From assembly GCF_003367245.1 (NCBI RefSeq), contig NZ_QRGR01000001.1, positions 124,001 to 188,000 of the forward strand: DNA of 64,000 nucleotides, given 5' to 3'. This document shows, piece after piece, positions 16,849 through 26,040 of this stretch; positions within the stretch are counted from its first letter, which is position 1; each line of letters opens with the position of its first letter. Source of the stretch: Pontibacter diazotrophicus (GTDB lineage: Bacteria > Bacteroidota > Bacteroidia > Cytophagales > Hymenobacteraceae). Below the pieces are notes generated by a model that saw nothing but the letters and a program-made list of their open reading frames with translations, searched no databases and was not told where the DNA came from. The position numbers were made by a program, and so were the translations under genes.

Positions 16849-16900
16849 AAAAGGTAGAGTGGTAGCAAGGGAACATCCAGGCTGCCACTCTACCTTTTTT
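16849..16900 (+). terminator. Strong terminator
   Basis: An 18-bp stem (16849-16866 with 16881-16898, one G-U pair) and 14-nt loop ending in TTTTTT, 43 nt after the small conserved gene. Confidence 0.85.
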
Positions 16901-17451
16901 GTGCATCTAAACATCTCTTAAACACCACATACTCCTCCTCCTGTGGTATCAAACAGCAAGCTCCAAAATTCTTACTGCTGCTTTCATTAGTGCAATTGAA
17001 ATCCAACTGGTGAGAACTCTCTTTCTTATTTAAAAAGCGTGGCATCATCGAAAAAAATAATCCTGCCTTAGCAGTTTAATAACAACTGCTTCTTAAAAAA
17101 CGACTCCAGAAGTATAGTGAACATGCTGACTTAGAGAATTCTTTTACCGCAATGAGGAAGTAATTTAAGCCAAGTGCTATTTTGAACTTATTCATGCCGT
17201 TGTATGAGTGCTTCATCAGGACCTGAAAAAAAACCGGCAGGCAGGTGGCTCAAAGATACCTATTACTGAGTTTCGAGTGAAATAGATCAGATATTATATA
17301 TTTTATTTGAATATATAAAGGAATATTATTTTATTTATACGATGCTTAGAGGGAGGCGAGTCATTGCCGCTTACGTTCAGGTCCTTTCTTTATGCTACAG
17401 AGGCGCTTTATACATCTATACCTAATTCATTCACTTTACAACAGCTTATCT
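16901..17451. other. Long noncoding gap before the DUF3857 genes
   Basis: About 550 nt without a believable gene. The last 200 nt are very A+T-rich (17281-17340). A small hairpin ACCACA/TGTGGT occurs at about 16924-16947. No TAnnTTTG box at a convincing place was found, and no tRNA or known riboswitch is seen. Confidence 0.5.
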
Positions 17452-19416
17452 ATGAAAGCAAAAATTTCTACTAAACTTATTCTTTTATTTTTCCTGGTAT
17501 GCTGCTCCTGGTCGCAGGTGCGGGCACAGGCTGCTAAATTCGGCAAAATTGATGAGGCAGAACTTACCATGCGCACTTATGAAAAAGATACCAGCGCAGC
17601 CGCAGTTATTTTGTCAGACTACGGTTATACTCATTTCAACCTGATAAATGAGCTACAGGTAGTAACGGAGCGCCATATCCGCATTAAGATTCTGAAGAAA
17701 TCAGGTTATGATTGGGCAAATATAACAGTACCTTATTATCAGCACGGTTCTACAAGAGATAGAGTAGGTAGCATTAAAGGGTTTACCTATAACCTCGAAA
17801 ACGGTAAAGTGCAGAAAGAGAAGCTGGATTCTAAAACTGTTTTCGACGAGCAACGAAGTGAGTATTGGTACATGAAGAAGTTCACGATGCCCAATGTAAA
17901 AGAAGGGTCCGTGATTGATGTGAGCTACGTTATTACGTCTGACAGGGTGTACAATATGCGTGAGTGGGAGTTTCAGTCAACTATCCCAACGGTATGGAGC
18001 GAGTACCGTGCACGAATTCCACAATACTTCGATTATAAGTTCCAGATGCAGGGATACCATCCATTGCACAAAAGCGATAATCAGAAGCAGAGTGGCAATG
18101 AAATGATCAACAACTCCTATGTGTGGGCGATGAAAGATGTGCCGGCCCTAAAGGAAGAGAAGTACATCACATCGCTCAGTGATTACCAGTCTAAAATAGA
18201 ATTTGAGCTGCAGCAAGTGAACATACCCGGAAGAGGCACTGAGGTTATGACCGGAAGCTGGAGCAAAGTAACAGATGACCTGCTCGGGGATCACTCCTTT
18301 GGCATACAGCTAAACCGCAGTGGTTTCTTTAAGGAGGATCTTGCCGCTATCAGTGCAAAGTATAAGGAACCGGAGCAGCAGATGCAGGCTATTTTTGAGT
18401 TGGTGAAGTCGCGGATGAAATGGAATGAGAAGTACGGCATTTATACTAGCAACCCAATCCGGAAAGCATATGACCTGCGGCAGGGAAGTGCTGCAGAAAT
18501 TAACCTGCTGCTTACTTCTATGCTGCTGGAGGCAGGGCTGGATGCAGGGCCGGTGCTGGTGAGCACCCGGGAGCACGGCCGTGTTATAACGTCTTACTCT
18601 CCGATGCTAAATAAATTCAATTATGTGATAGCGCATGTACAGGTGGGCGGCAAGGAGTATCTGCTGGATGCCACAGATCCGCTTTTGCCTGTAGGCATGC
18701 TGCCGTTTCGCTGCCTGAACGGAAATGGCCGCCTCATAAAGAAAGCGGACCAGCGTTGGGTAGAACTGACAGCGACTACCTCCCTTACTAAACTATTCAA
18801 CGCCACAATCACCATCAACGAACAGGGGGAGTTAACAGGTACTGGTCACGAGTCTGCTGGCGGTTACCGTGCCCTTTACCTGCGCAAAACTATTTTAGAG
18901 GAAGGGGAGAGCAAATATGCCGAGCGCATAACCAAAGAAATAGGTGATTTTAAAATGAGTAAGCCTGAAATCAAAAATCTGCGTGACATTAATAATGCGC
19001 TGGATATTATTTATAACATCAGCGCCAGTGGCAGTGGTCAGGCCAATCACATCATTTACCTGAACCCCATGCTGGGGCAGGCAGAGAAGGAGAACCCTTT
19101 CAAGCTAAATGAGCGCCTGTATCCTGTTGACTTTGGTACCCCGATAGATGAGACTTATATCTGCCGCTTTACTATACCAGCCGGTTATGAATTAGATGAA
19201 GTTCCCAAAAGTCTGGTTGTGAACCTGCCTGAGAAAGGCGGCCGCTTCATGTATGTGGTGCAGCAGGAGGGAAACAGCCTGCAGGTGATGAGCAAGGTAA
19301 ACATCAGCAGACCCGTTTTCTTTGCACCGGAATATGCCTATCTCAAAGAGTTCTACAACCAGATAATTGCGAAGCAGGCGGAGCAGATTGTGCTGAAAAG
19401 AATCGCAGCAAACTAA
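17452..19416 (+). CDS. DUF3857 / transglutaminase-like exported protein without catalytic Cys
   Basis: A 654-residue periplasmic or surface protein. The ATG at 17452 is preferred over 17392 because it begins a clean signal peptide (MKAKISTKLILLFFLVCCSW, cleavage near RAQ). An N-terminal DUF3857 domain (about 50-230) contains VKEGSVIDVSYVITSD; the central transglutaminase-like domain has MKWNEKYGIYTSN. Where the paralogue downstream has Cys in GYGDCKAL, this protein has GSAAEINLLL with Glu349, so it should lack transglutaminase or protease activity. The C-terminal part resembles DUF3858-like beta domains. It is 54 nt upstream of its paralogue and certainly co-transcribed with it. Confidence 0.85.
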   Translation: MKAKISTKLILLFFLVCCSWSQVRAQAAKFGKIDEAELTMRTYEKDTSAAAVILSDYGYTHFNLINELQVVTERHIRIKILKKSGYDWANITVPYYQHGSTRDRVGSIKGFTYNLENGKVQKEKLDSKTVFDEQRSEYWYMKKFTMPNVKEGSVIDVSYVITSDRVYNMREWEFQSTIPTVWSEYRARIPQYFDYKFQMQGYHPLHKSDNQKQSGNEMINNSYVWAMKDVPALKEEKYITSLSDYQSKIEFELQQVNIPGRGTEVMTGSWSKVTDDLLGDHSFGIQLNRSGFFKEDLAAISAKYKEPEQQMQAIFELVKSRMKWNEKYGIYTSNPIRKAYDLRQGSAAEINLLLTSMLLEAGLDAGPVLVSTREHGRVITSYSPMLNKFNYVIAHVQVGGKEYLLDATDPLLPVGMLPFRCLNGNGRLIKKADQRWVELTATTSLTKLFNATITINEQGELTGTGHESAGGYRALYLRKTILEEGESKYAERITKEIGDFKMSKPEIKNLRDINNALDIIYNISASGSGQANHIIYLNPMLGQAEKENPFKLNERLYPVDFGTPIDETYICRFTIPAGYELDEVPKSLVVNLPEKGGRFMYVVQQEGNSLQVMSKVNISRPVFFAPEYAYLKEFYNQIIAKQAEQIVLKRIAAN

Positions 19417-19470
19417 GCCCGGCCGCCACAGCCACCTTTTTATCTGATAATAAACTTATGTAAATTTTTT

Positions 19471-21378
19471 ATGTGCAAGAACTATATCTTTCTCTGGGTT
19501 GTGGTTAGCCTGCTGCTCCTGCAGTTACAAACAAAGGCAGGTAGCCAAAACAGTGTTAGCGAACCTTCAGAGGATACCAATATTATTATTCACTCAGAGG
19601 AAACCGTGTTTACCGTTGAATCGCTTAAAAGTGGTACAACAAAATATAAGGTGTCCATCACCATCCTGAACAGCAATGGCAACCACCGGGCAAAGCAATA
19701 TGTGCACTACGACAAGTTGCGGAAGGTGCAGTATATCAAAGGTGCCTCTTATGACCGGTCAGGCAAGAAAATAAAAGCTCTCAAGAATAAGGATATCACA
19801 GATGTAAGTGCCATCAGCGACTTCTCGTTATATGAAGATAACCGGGTGAAGATTGCAGACCTGACCCATACAGTGTACCCGTACACCGTTGAATTCGAAT
19901 ATGCGCTCACATCAGAAAATCTGCTGTTTTACCCCATTTTTAATCCACAGGACGAAGAGCACCTGAAAGTGGAGAAGGCAAGCTACGAGGTGCAGATGCC
20001 GGTAGGAATGAGACTGCGTTACCTCGAAAGCAATATGCCGCAACCGGTGAAGAAAACAACCACTGCCACACACGAAGTATATACCTGGCAGGTGCAAAAC
20101 TTGGAGCCGGTAGAAACAGAGCCTTATGGCCCTGAACTGGAAGAACTCGTGCCTGTTGTGCGCACAGCGCCAACTGATTTTGAGGTAGAAGGCTACAAAG
20201 GCAACATGGAGAGTTGGAAAAGCTATGGTTTATGGGTGGAGCAACTGAACAAAGGCCGTGATGTGCTGCCGGAGGCAACGAAGCAAAAGCTTGTGGAAAT
20301 GACAGCCAAAGCGAAGACACCGGAAGAAAAGGTGCGGATTGTATATGACTACCTGCAGGGTAAAACACGCTATGTGTCCATACAACTGGGTATTGGCGGC
20401 TGGCAGCCATTCGAAGCCAACTTCGTGGACAGCAAAGGCTACGGCGACTGCAAAGCCCTCACCAACTATACACAAGCTATGCTGAAAACGGTTGGTATAA
20501 ACTCGTACCACGCCCTGATTCGCGCCGGAGGCGGTGTGCCGGATATAAAGACTGATTTTCCGAGTAGCCAGTTTAACCACGTGGTGCTGTGTGTGCCAAT
20601 GGCTAGCGATACGCTCTGGCTGGAGTGCACCAGCCAGACAGAGGCGGCCGGTTATTCGGGTAGCTCTACCGGTGGCCGCCATGCGCTGCTGATAACACCT
20701 GAAGGAGGCAAACTGGTAAAAACACCTGATTACGCAGCCGTTGATAATGCCCAGCTACGTCATATCAAAGTAAAGCTGGATGAGAAGGGCAGCGGCAGCG
20801 CCAGCGTGACAACCCGCTACACCGGCATGCAGCAGGAGGCGCGTGACAATGCTATTCAGAACCTGGAGCCTGAAGAGCAGCGCAAATGGCTGTACCAGCA
20901 GGTGAAGATTCCTGCCTTTGAGATAGAGAAATATGCTTTTGCGCAACAGAAGGACAGGTTGCCAGTTGTAACAGAGCAACTGGAGCTTAGTCTTCGCCAA
21001 TGTGCCACTATCAGCGGCAAACGTATGTTTGTCTCGCCTAACCTGATGAGCAAGTGGACGTATGTGCCTAACCAAAAGGAAAAGCGGCTAACGGAGGTCG
21101 TGCGTGGCATGGCATTTCTGGATGTGGATACGGTGGAGTTTGAACTGCCGGTTGGCTATACGGTAGAGTATCTGCCCCAGGAAGTAGTGCATCAGTCTGT
21201 TTTCGGGGAGTACAAAGCCTCTGTAAAAGTAGACGGACAGCGGGTTATCTACATGCGTAGCATGCAAATGGGCAAAGGCCGCTTCAAACCGGAGTCTTAT
21301 GCACAGTTGATAACATTCCTGAACAATGTGATTAAATTTGATAGCCAGCAGGTGGTCTTTGTGAAGAACATTCCGTAA
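19471..21378 (+). CDS. DUF3857 / transglutaminase domain protein with intact Cys
   Basis: A 635-residue exported paralogue of the preceding gene. The signal is CKNYIFLWVVVSLLLLQLQT. The DUF3857 domain covers about 40-230 (YVHYDKLRKVQYIKGASYD; VYPYTVEFEYAL). The transglutaminase core has KTRYVSIQLGIGGWQPFEA, the nucleophile Cys327 in GYGDCKALTNY, and the His in SSQFNHVVLC. The third triad position reads WLECTSQT, so Glu may replace Asp, as in many Bacteroidota members. Substrate unknown; the fold suggests a periplasmic cysteine peptidase or cross-linking enzyme. It may form a complex with its inactive partner. A 20-bp hairpin terminates the pair. Confidence 0.87.
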   Translation: MCKNYIFLWVVVSLLLLQLQTKAGSQNSVSEPSEDTNIIIHSEETVFTVESLKSGTTKYKVSITILNSNGNHRAKQYVHYDKLRKVQYIKGASYDRSGKKIKALKNKDITDVSAISDFSLYEDNRVKIADLTHTVYPYTVEFEYALTSENLLFYPIFNPQDEEHLKVEKASYEVQMPVGMRLRYLESNMPQPVKKTTTATHEVYTWQVQNLEPVETEPYGPELEELVPVVRTAPTDFEVEGYKGNMESWKSYGLWVEQLNKGRDVLPEATKQKLVEMTAKAKTPEEKVRIVYDYLQGKTRYVSIQLGIGGWQPFEANFVDSKGYGDCKALTNYTQAMLKTVGINSYHALIRAGGGVPDIKTDFPSSQFNHVVLCVPMASDTLWLECTSQTEAAGYSGSSTGGRHALLITPEGGKLVKTPDYAAVDNAQLRHIKVKLDEKGSGSASVTTRYTGMQQEARDNAIQNLEPEEQRKWLYQQVKIPAFEIEKYAFAQQKDRLPVVTEQLELSLRQCATISGKRMFVSPNLMSKWTYVPNQKEKRLTEVVRGMAFLDVDTVEFELPVGYTVEYLPQEVVHQSVFGEYKASVKVDGQRVIYMRSMQMGKGRFKPESYAQLITFLNNVIKFDSQQVVFVKNIP

Positions 21379-21452
21379 AGCCGCAATATAAATCTGAACG
21401 TCTTAACCAGGTAGTAACTAAAACCTATGTAACACATAAGTCATAAGTAGAA

Positions 21453-21498
21453 CGCAGGCCTTTGAAAGAATTTTAAATAATTCTTTCAAAGGCCTGCG
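21453..21498 (+). terminator. Terminator after the transglutaminase pair
   Basis: A perfect 20-bp stem (21453-21472 with 21479-21498) and 6-nt loop followed by TCTTTT. Confidence 0.85.
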
Positions 21499-21563
21499 TC
21501 TTTTCAGAGGTGGCTCCGTCATCAGGGTGTAAATGAAAAAAAACACCTAAAAGAATAATAGCC

Positions 21564-21986
21564 ATGAAAAGATTCCATGTAAACGTACGCGTAAAGAACC
21601 TGCAAGAGTCAGCAGCTTTTTACACCGCCTTATTTGCTACACCGCCTACTGTTTTAAAAGAAGACTATGCCAAATGGATGCTGGAAGACCCGCGCATCAA
21701 CTTCGCCATATCGCTGCACCCGGAAAACGCCGGCATCGAACACCTGGGTATTCAGGTAGAAAGTGAGGAAGAACTGGCAGAAGTATACGGCAACCTGAAA
21801 AGCGCGAAAGGTGCTATCCGGGAAGAAGGAAAATGCACCTGCTGCTATGCAAAATCAGAAAAGTCGTGGATAACCGACCCGCAGGGTGTGGACTGGGAAG
21901 CATTCTATACGTTTGGTGAGGCAACCGTTTATGGAGAGGGCGCTAACGCCCGCACCAAAGAGCCAGAAGCAGCAATTGCCCATTAG
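21564..21986 (+). CDS. ArsI/CadI family vicinal-oxygen-chelate metalloenzyme
   Basis: A 140-residue VOC-fold protein. Metal ligands fit His5 (KRFHVNV), His60 (GIEHLGIQV) and Glu112 (DWEAFYT), matching the Fe(II) site of ArsI. A Cys cluster GKCTCCYAK (Cys91, Cys93, Cys94) matches the vicinal cysteines that bind trivalent organoarsenicals, followed by SWITDPQG. ArsI cleaves the C-As bond of methylarsenite; close relatives are called CadI, a cadmium-induced protein, so the metal or metalloid cannot be settled from sequence. No arsR, acr3 or arsC gene is in the window. A SigZ-like sigma factor follows, which may regulate metal response. Confidence 0.87.
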   Translation: MKRFHVNVRVKNLQESAAFYTALFATPPTVLKEDYAKWMLEDPRINFAISLHPENAGIEHLGIQVESEEELAEVYGNLKSAKGAIREEGKCTCCYAKSEKSWITDPQGVDWEAFYTFGEATVYGEGANARTKEPEAAIAH

Positions 21987-21993
21987 TGCAAGA

Positions 21994-22060
21994 CAGAGCA
22001 GGTGCAGAAGCAGCCGTACCTGAACAAAGATATGGCTGCTTCTGCACTTGCTCTGCCTTT
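21994..22060 (+). terminator. Hairpin terminator between arsI/cadI-like gene and sigZ-like gene
   Basis: A 22-bp stem (21994-22015 with 22034-22055, one G-U) and 18-nt loop, followed by CCTTTC, starts 8 nt after the stop codon. Confidence 0.75.
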
Positions 22061-22169
22061 CTTCAGATAGGGAATAAGCTGTTGCTATTCTGGTTGGTTT
22101 TTATGAATTTAATAATGGGAAAGTTTTACACCGAGTGCCTTAATCATACATCAAAGCAGATAGCGGAAC

Positions 22170-22784
22170 ATGGAAAAATGTTGTACTAATCCCGAGTTAA
22201 ACAAAGCTGCTGCCACAGGCTCCTGTGCTGCCGTGGCGCCTGTATTTCTGGCTTACGAAGCACAACTGAGAGGCTTCGTGCAGAAGCGGGTACAGGACAA
22301 GGAAGAGGCAAACGATATTCTGCAGCAGCTCTACCTGAAACTGTACAAGAACTGCGAACAGCTGCAGGAAGTGCATAACCTAAAGGCCTGGCTATACCAG
22401 ATTACCCGCAACACGGTCTATGACTTCTTTCGGGAAAGTAGTCGCCGCCAACCCTTGGGCGCCGAAGCAGAATTGCCAGAGGAGGAACTGCCCGAGCAGG
22501 CCCGCCATGAGGTGGAGGCCCTGGTGGAACCGCTGATAAATTTGTTGCCACTGGAGTACGCAGAACCGCTCCGCATGAGCGAACTGGAAGGCATCAGCCA
22601 GAAAGAAATCGCGGAACGGTTGGGTATTTCCTACTCTGGCGCCAAATCCCGCATCCAACGCGGCCGCGAGAAGCTGAAGCAGCTGTTCCTGGAGTGCTGC
22701 CATCTCGAATTTAGCCACAACGGGCAAGTGATCAGCGCACAAGTGAAAGCCAGCTGTAGTGGTTCGTTATCTGATGCTCGTTAA
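22170..22784 (+). CDS. sigZ: ECF RNA polymerase sigma factor, SigZ-like, with cysteine pairs
   Basis: A 204-residue ECF-type sigma factor. Region 2 shows LRGFVQKRVQDKEEANDILQQ (33-53) and LKAWLYQITRNTVYDFFR (71-88); region 4 shows LPLEYAEPLRMSELEGISQKEIAERLG and the recognition helix GAKSRIQRGREKLKQLF (157-173). Length and the tail ECCHLEF after region 4 match SigZ. Unusually Cys-rich at both ends: Cys4-Cys5 (MEKCCTN), Cys19, Cys176-Cys177 and Cys196. No anti-sigma gene adjoins it, so the thiols may sense metal directly; this is inference. Its last codons run into a filler repeat. It follows the ArsI/CadI-like gene on the same strand, separated by a hairpin. Confidence 0.85.
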   Translation: MEKCCTNPELNKAAATGSCAAVAPVFLAYEAQLRGFVQKRVQDKEEANDILQQLYLKLYKNCEQLQEVHNLKAWLYQITRNTVYDFFRESSRRQPLGAEAELPEEELPEQARHEVEALVEPLINLLPLEYAEPLRMSELEGISQKEIAERLGISYSGAKSRIQRGREKLKQLFLECCHLEFSHNGQVISAQVKASCSGSLSDAR

Positions 22785-22932
22785 TTGTTGTTCATTTTTT
22801 CGTAGCACGTATCGCGTATTAGGTAGCCAGATGTGACTTTGAGCAGGCGCCCCCACTGCCTTAGGTGAGCCTGGGGCTTCCAGGTGCAGCTAACGGCAAA
22901 TTTTCGAGTTACGAACAACGAGTAACGAGCAA

Positions 22933-25029
22933 CTAAAACTTATACCGCACCTGCGCCTTTACATCTGATCTTCTGGGGCCTTCAATGGTTTCTAGGGAAG
23001 AGCCGATGGTGTCCTGGTTGCGGTAGTGTGTTATGCCATACTTAATCCAGATATCCAGGTCGCGGAGGGGCCGGAACTGCAGCAGCGCGTAGAGGCGGGT
23101 ACCTTTCCCGCTGAATGCCGGTATAGAGAAGGCTCCTAACACGTCGCGCTCATAGGCATATTGGCGGGTGTCATAGCTGTCGGTGTCGAAGAGGGCGTAG
23201 CGGGTGCTGAGGCGAATCTTGTCAAAGGTAAAATTCACATCCTGCGCAATCAGGTAGCCCGTGGTTTGCGGCGATTCGTGGCTGTAGGTGCTAAACTGCA
23301 CCCGCGACTTTAGATTGAGCGTGCGGGTAGGGGTGGTTTCGAAGTAGACCAGGTAATTCCGGCGATCCGTCTGTGCTATATAGTCTATGTTAGTGCTGTT
23401 GTTCACTATGTTACGCCCCTTGCTCTCATAGCGCATCTGGGCGTAAAGGCTGCTTTGGCGGTTGGGCCTGAAGTATAGCCGGACCAGGTATTCATGACCA
23501 TAAGAAGGTGCATCTACCAGGTAGCGGAGCCACGGAAACCGGAAACGATCGTAGTACGCCGTGATTTCCCATTTGGGCATAGGCCTGATTTTAATGCCTG
23601 TGTAAAAGCCCTGCTCATTGATGTTTCGGGTGCCCTCGCCAAAGGCGCTTCCGTAGAAGGTGTGGAAGTTACGGGCATAGTAGCGGTAAAGCATCGACAA
23701 CTCTATGTTATTGGATAGGTTGGCGATGAGGCCGTTTACGCTGCCAATGCCACTGCTCTTACTCATAGCTGTTTCCCCGAACAGGTACACATTCTGCCAG
23801 GTATAGCTGTAGTTGGCGCCGATGTTATAGTTGCTGGTGCCGTTAAACTCGAAACGCTGATAAGGTGCTCCCGCCTTCTGAATAGGCGAGCTGTAGTGGG
23901 TGCCCATGGCGGTAATGCCCGCTGAAAAGGCTCTGTTATCAGATTTGTAGTAGGCGTTTGCGCCGTACACCTGCTCCCGTGCCTGGTGCTTGTTTGCCAA
24001 CTCGGTAGGGGTGCGGTGGAAGCCGGTGGTCTGGATGCCTGTGAAGTAGTTGTTAAAGGTGCTCAGTGTGTCAAGTTGCGCCTGCAGGTTGGCATCTACC
24101 CGTTTGTTGGAGTAAAAGCCGGTGACATCTATTTTGCCTGCTGTATACGTAACCGCTGCTCCTCTCAGAAAAGCATATTCCAGCACTGAGTTATAGGGCC
24201 TGATGCCCAGGTTTGCTCTGCTTACCGTGGTAATGGTTTCGCTGCCTTTGCCCACGCTGTAGCCTGAAGAAAGTAACAGGCCCTGCCCAAGCTGCAACTG
24301 GTAATCACCGAGCGCGATTGTTTTAAACCTGCCCCTGTTGTAGAGTTGCAGGTGCGCCGTGTAATAATCGAATCCATAGCGGCGGGTATCGGGTGACCAG
24401 GTGAATTCCTCTCCGGCGTCCTTCTCTGCCGTAATGCCAAAGCTGTAATCGCGGGCATGGCTTACGCGGTAGCGTAAGAGCAGTTTATGAGGGGAGCCAA
24501 GGTAGCGGGTGGTGGATCGGCTGCTCGTGTCTACTGGTGAATAGCCACGGCGTTGTTGCAGCGTGCGCTCATAGCGCAGGGTCAGTGCGTTGTTGTCTTC
24601 CCCGACTATGCGTTGCCACAGCGGCCTCTGGTCTGCCTGCAACCCCGCATCCTGCACCCGCACAAACGGAAGCAACTGGTAAATAGTGAGCAGGTCGAAG
24701 TCTGGAATGGCCTGTAGTTCATAAATACTGAGCAGTCTTCCATTCTGCTCCAGGTAATCAAAAAAGGAAGCTATCTGCGGGCGCGAAAGTAGGTAGAGTG
24801 AAGCAAGTTCCTCGGACGTGGTATGGTTCAGGTCGATGGGGCGCTGGTAGTACTGGAAAAGCGTCTCATAAAAGTCCTCGTAGTTGATGTTTTCATCATT
24901 CTGTTCAGCAAAAAGCTCCTGCACCAGCAGGTCAAGGTCTATGTTCTGGCGCGCATATTCCTGCGCCTGCAGCGGTAATATCAAACACAAAGTAAACCAG
25001 CACAGCAGTAACCTTCGTACCATAGGCAA
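22933..25029 (-). CDS. Helix-hairpin-helix domain outer-membrane barrel protein
   Basis: A 698-residue exported protein. Signal peptide VRRLLLCWFTLCLILPLQAQ, then an N-terminal module of about 100 residues with ComEA-like helix-hairpin-helix features (PIDLNHTTSEELASLYLLSRPQI near 62-84; AIPDFDLLTIYQLLPFV). From about residue 130 it alternates barrel strands and ends VKAQVRYKF, whose terminal aromatic is the barrel signature. HhH plus barrel proteins of this type are common in Bacteroidota; their role is unknown. The next gene on the strand, upstream, encodes a PorV-like protein, a neighbour pair I have seen repeatedly in this phylum, 174 nt apart. Confidence 0.78.
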   Translation of the reverse strand: MPMVRRLLLCWFTLCLILPLQAQEYARQNIDLDLLVQELFAEQNDENINYEDFYETLFQYYQRPIDLNHTTSEELASLYLLSRPQIASFFDYLEQNGRLLSIYELQAIPDFDLLTIYQLLPFVRVQDAGLQADQRPLWQRIVGEDNNALTLRYERTLQQRRGYSPVDTSSRSTTRYLGSPHKLLLRYRVSHARDYSFGITAEKDAGEEFTWSPDTRRYGFDYYTAHLQLYNRGRFKTIALGDYQLQLGQGLLLSSGYSVGKGSETITTVSRANLGIRPYNSVLEYAFLRGAAVTYTAGKIDVTGFYSNKRVDANLQAQLDTLSTFNNYFTGIQTTGFHRTPTELANKHQAREQVYGANAYYKSDNRAFSAGITAMGTHYSSPIQKAGAPYQRFEFNGTSNYNIGANYSYTWQNVYLFGETAMSKSSGIGSVNGLIANLSNNIELSMLYRYYARNFHTFYGSAFGEGTRNINEQGFYTGIKIRPMPKWEITAYYDRFRFPWLRYLVDAPSYGHEYLVRLYFRPNRQSSLYAQMRYESKGRNIVNNSTNIDYIAQTDRRNYLVYFETTPTRTLNLKSRVQFSTYSHESPQTTGYLIAQDVNFTFDKIRLSTRYALFDTDSYDTRQYAYERDVLGAFSIPAFSGKGTRLYALLQFRPLRDLDIWIKYGITHYRNQDTIGSSLETIEGPRRSDVKAQVRYKF

Positions 25030-25203
25030 TTTCCAGCGATTTATAAATACCTGTTGACAGGCTCCCGGCGCAATAGGGTATCCTCCACCATGCCCAAAGT
25101 GTCCGTTTGCAACAAATAATAAGACTACTATCTATCAGCGGCTAATAGTTACGCAGTGCCGTTCAGGGGGCAGCTTTCGCTTAAAATAGTGCGCAGTGTT
25201 GTT

Positions 25204-26040
25204 CTATCTGCTCCGGGTGGCAGCAAACTGGTATGAGATGGAGAGGTAATGGCCGAGGCCGAGGAGGGTAGTGGAGCCAAGGGCATAATCTACCTGTAAC
25301 TGCCTTGCCCGGAATCCAGCGCCGAAGGTCGCTTTGCGGGTGAGGGTGCTGAAGCCTGTACGAAGTATAAACTTCTCCTGCAGCACCTGGTATTCAACGC
25401 CTGCTTTAAAATCTGCCTCATAGTCTATGTTCTTCTCTGTCTCGATGGCTAGCAGCAGCCGCTGGTAGGGCCTGTAAGAAAGTCCTGCTTTCATGATGGT
25501 GGCAAGGCGCTCATCCTCAAAAGAAGAAAGCCTTGCCTGGTTCAGGTTATAGGCATAGGCACCAAAGTAGAGGTTCGGGATAATTTCGCCCTGCCCACCT
25601 ACCGACAGCGCCAAAGCTTTCCTGCTGCCATAGCCTTCCACAGCTATCTGCCAGACATCTGCTTTGGCACCTAAACTAAACTGCCCCAATTTATGAGCTA
25701 CACCAATACCGATTGCCTGCTGACTGTACAGTTCATCTCCAAACCGGCTTATACTCAGGCCGTAAGTACCGTACTTGACGGTAGGATACACTGCCTGCAA
25801 GGCCGCCGTTGTAAAAGCACGCACACCGAACCTGTTATGCACATAGGCACCTGCCTCGGGTTGAACCATATTTGCGATGCCTGCCACGTTGTTATGCAGT
25901 GCCCACAGCCCCGGCAGTGTAACAGAAGCATTGCCTAAGGCAGCGGCACGTGCCCCCATTGGCTCATCTGCCTGCGCATGTACCTCAGGAGATAGCAGTA
26001 TTCCGGCAACTATAACTATAGATAGCAGATTAAGCTTCAT
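25204..26040 (-). CDS. PorV/PorQ-like outer-membrane protein
   Basis: A 278-residue exported protein. The ATG at 26040 is chosen because it starts directly at the signal peptide (MKLNLLSIVIVAGILLSPEV, cleavage at HAQ); an ATG 39 nt upstream would add a non-typical extension. The mature start GARAAALGNASVTLPGLWALHNNVAGIA is the hallmark of the PorV/PorQ/FadL-like family. Strands continue to the end (GLGHYLSISYQFA). Some relatives (PorV) act in type IX secretion, but this shorter form may have another role. It is the upstream gene of a probable two-gene unit with the HhH barrel gene. Confidence 0.78.
   Translation of the reverse strand: MKLNLLSIVIVAGILLSPEVHAQADEPMGARAAALGNASVTLPGLWALHNNVAGIANMVQPEAGAYVHNRFGVRAFTTAALQAVYPTVKYGTYGLSISRFGDELYSQQAIGIGVAHKLGQFSLGAKADVWQIAVEGYGSRKALALSVGGQGEIIPNLYFGAYAYNLNQARLSSFEDERLATIMKAGLSYRPYQRLLLAIETEKNIDYEADFKAGVEYQVLQEKFILRTGFSTLTRKATFGAGFRARQLQVDYALGSTTLLGLGHYLSISYQFAATRSR

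Noticed and set aside
21986..22189. 67-codon frame between the ArsI/CadI-like gene and sigZ
   Set aside because: It is built on a 22-bp terminator hairpin and overlaps the sigZ start; no domain.
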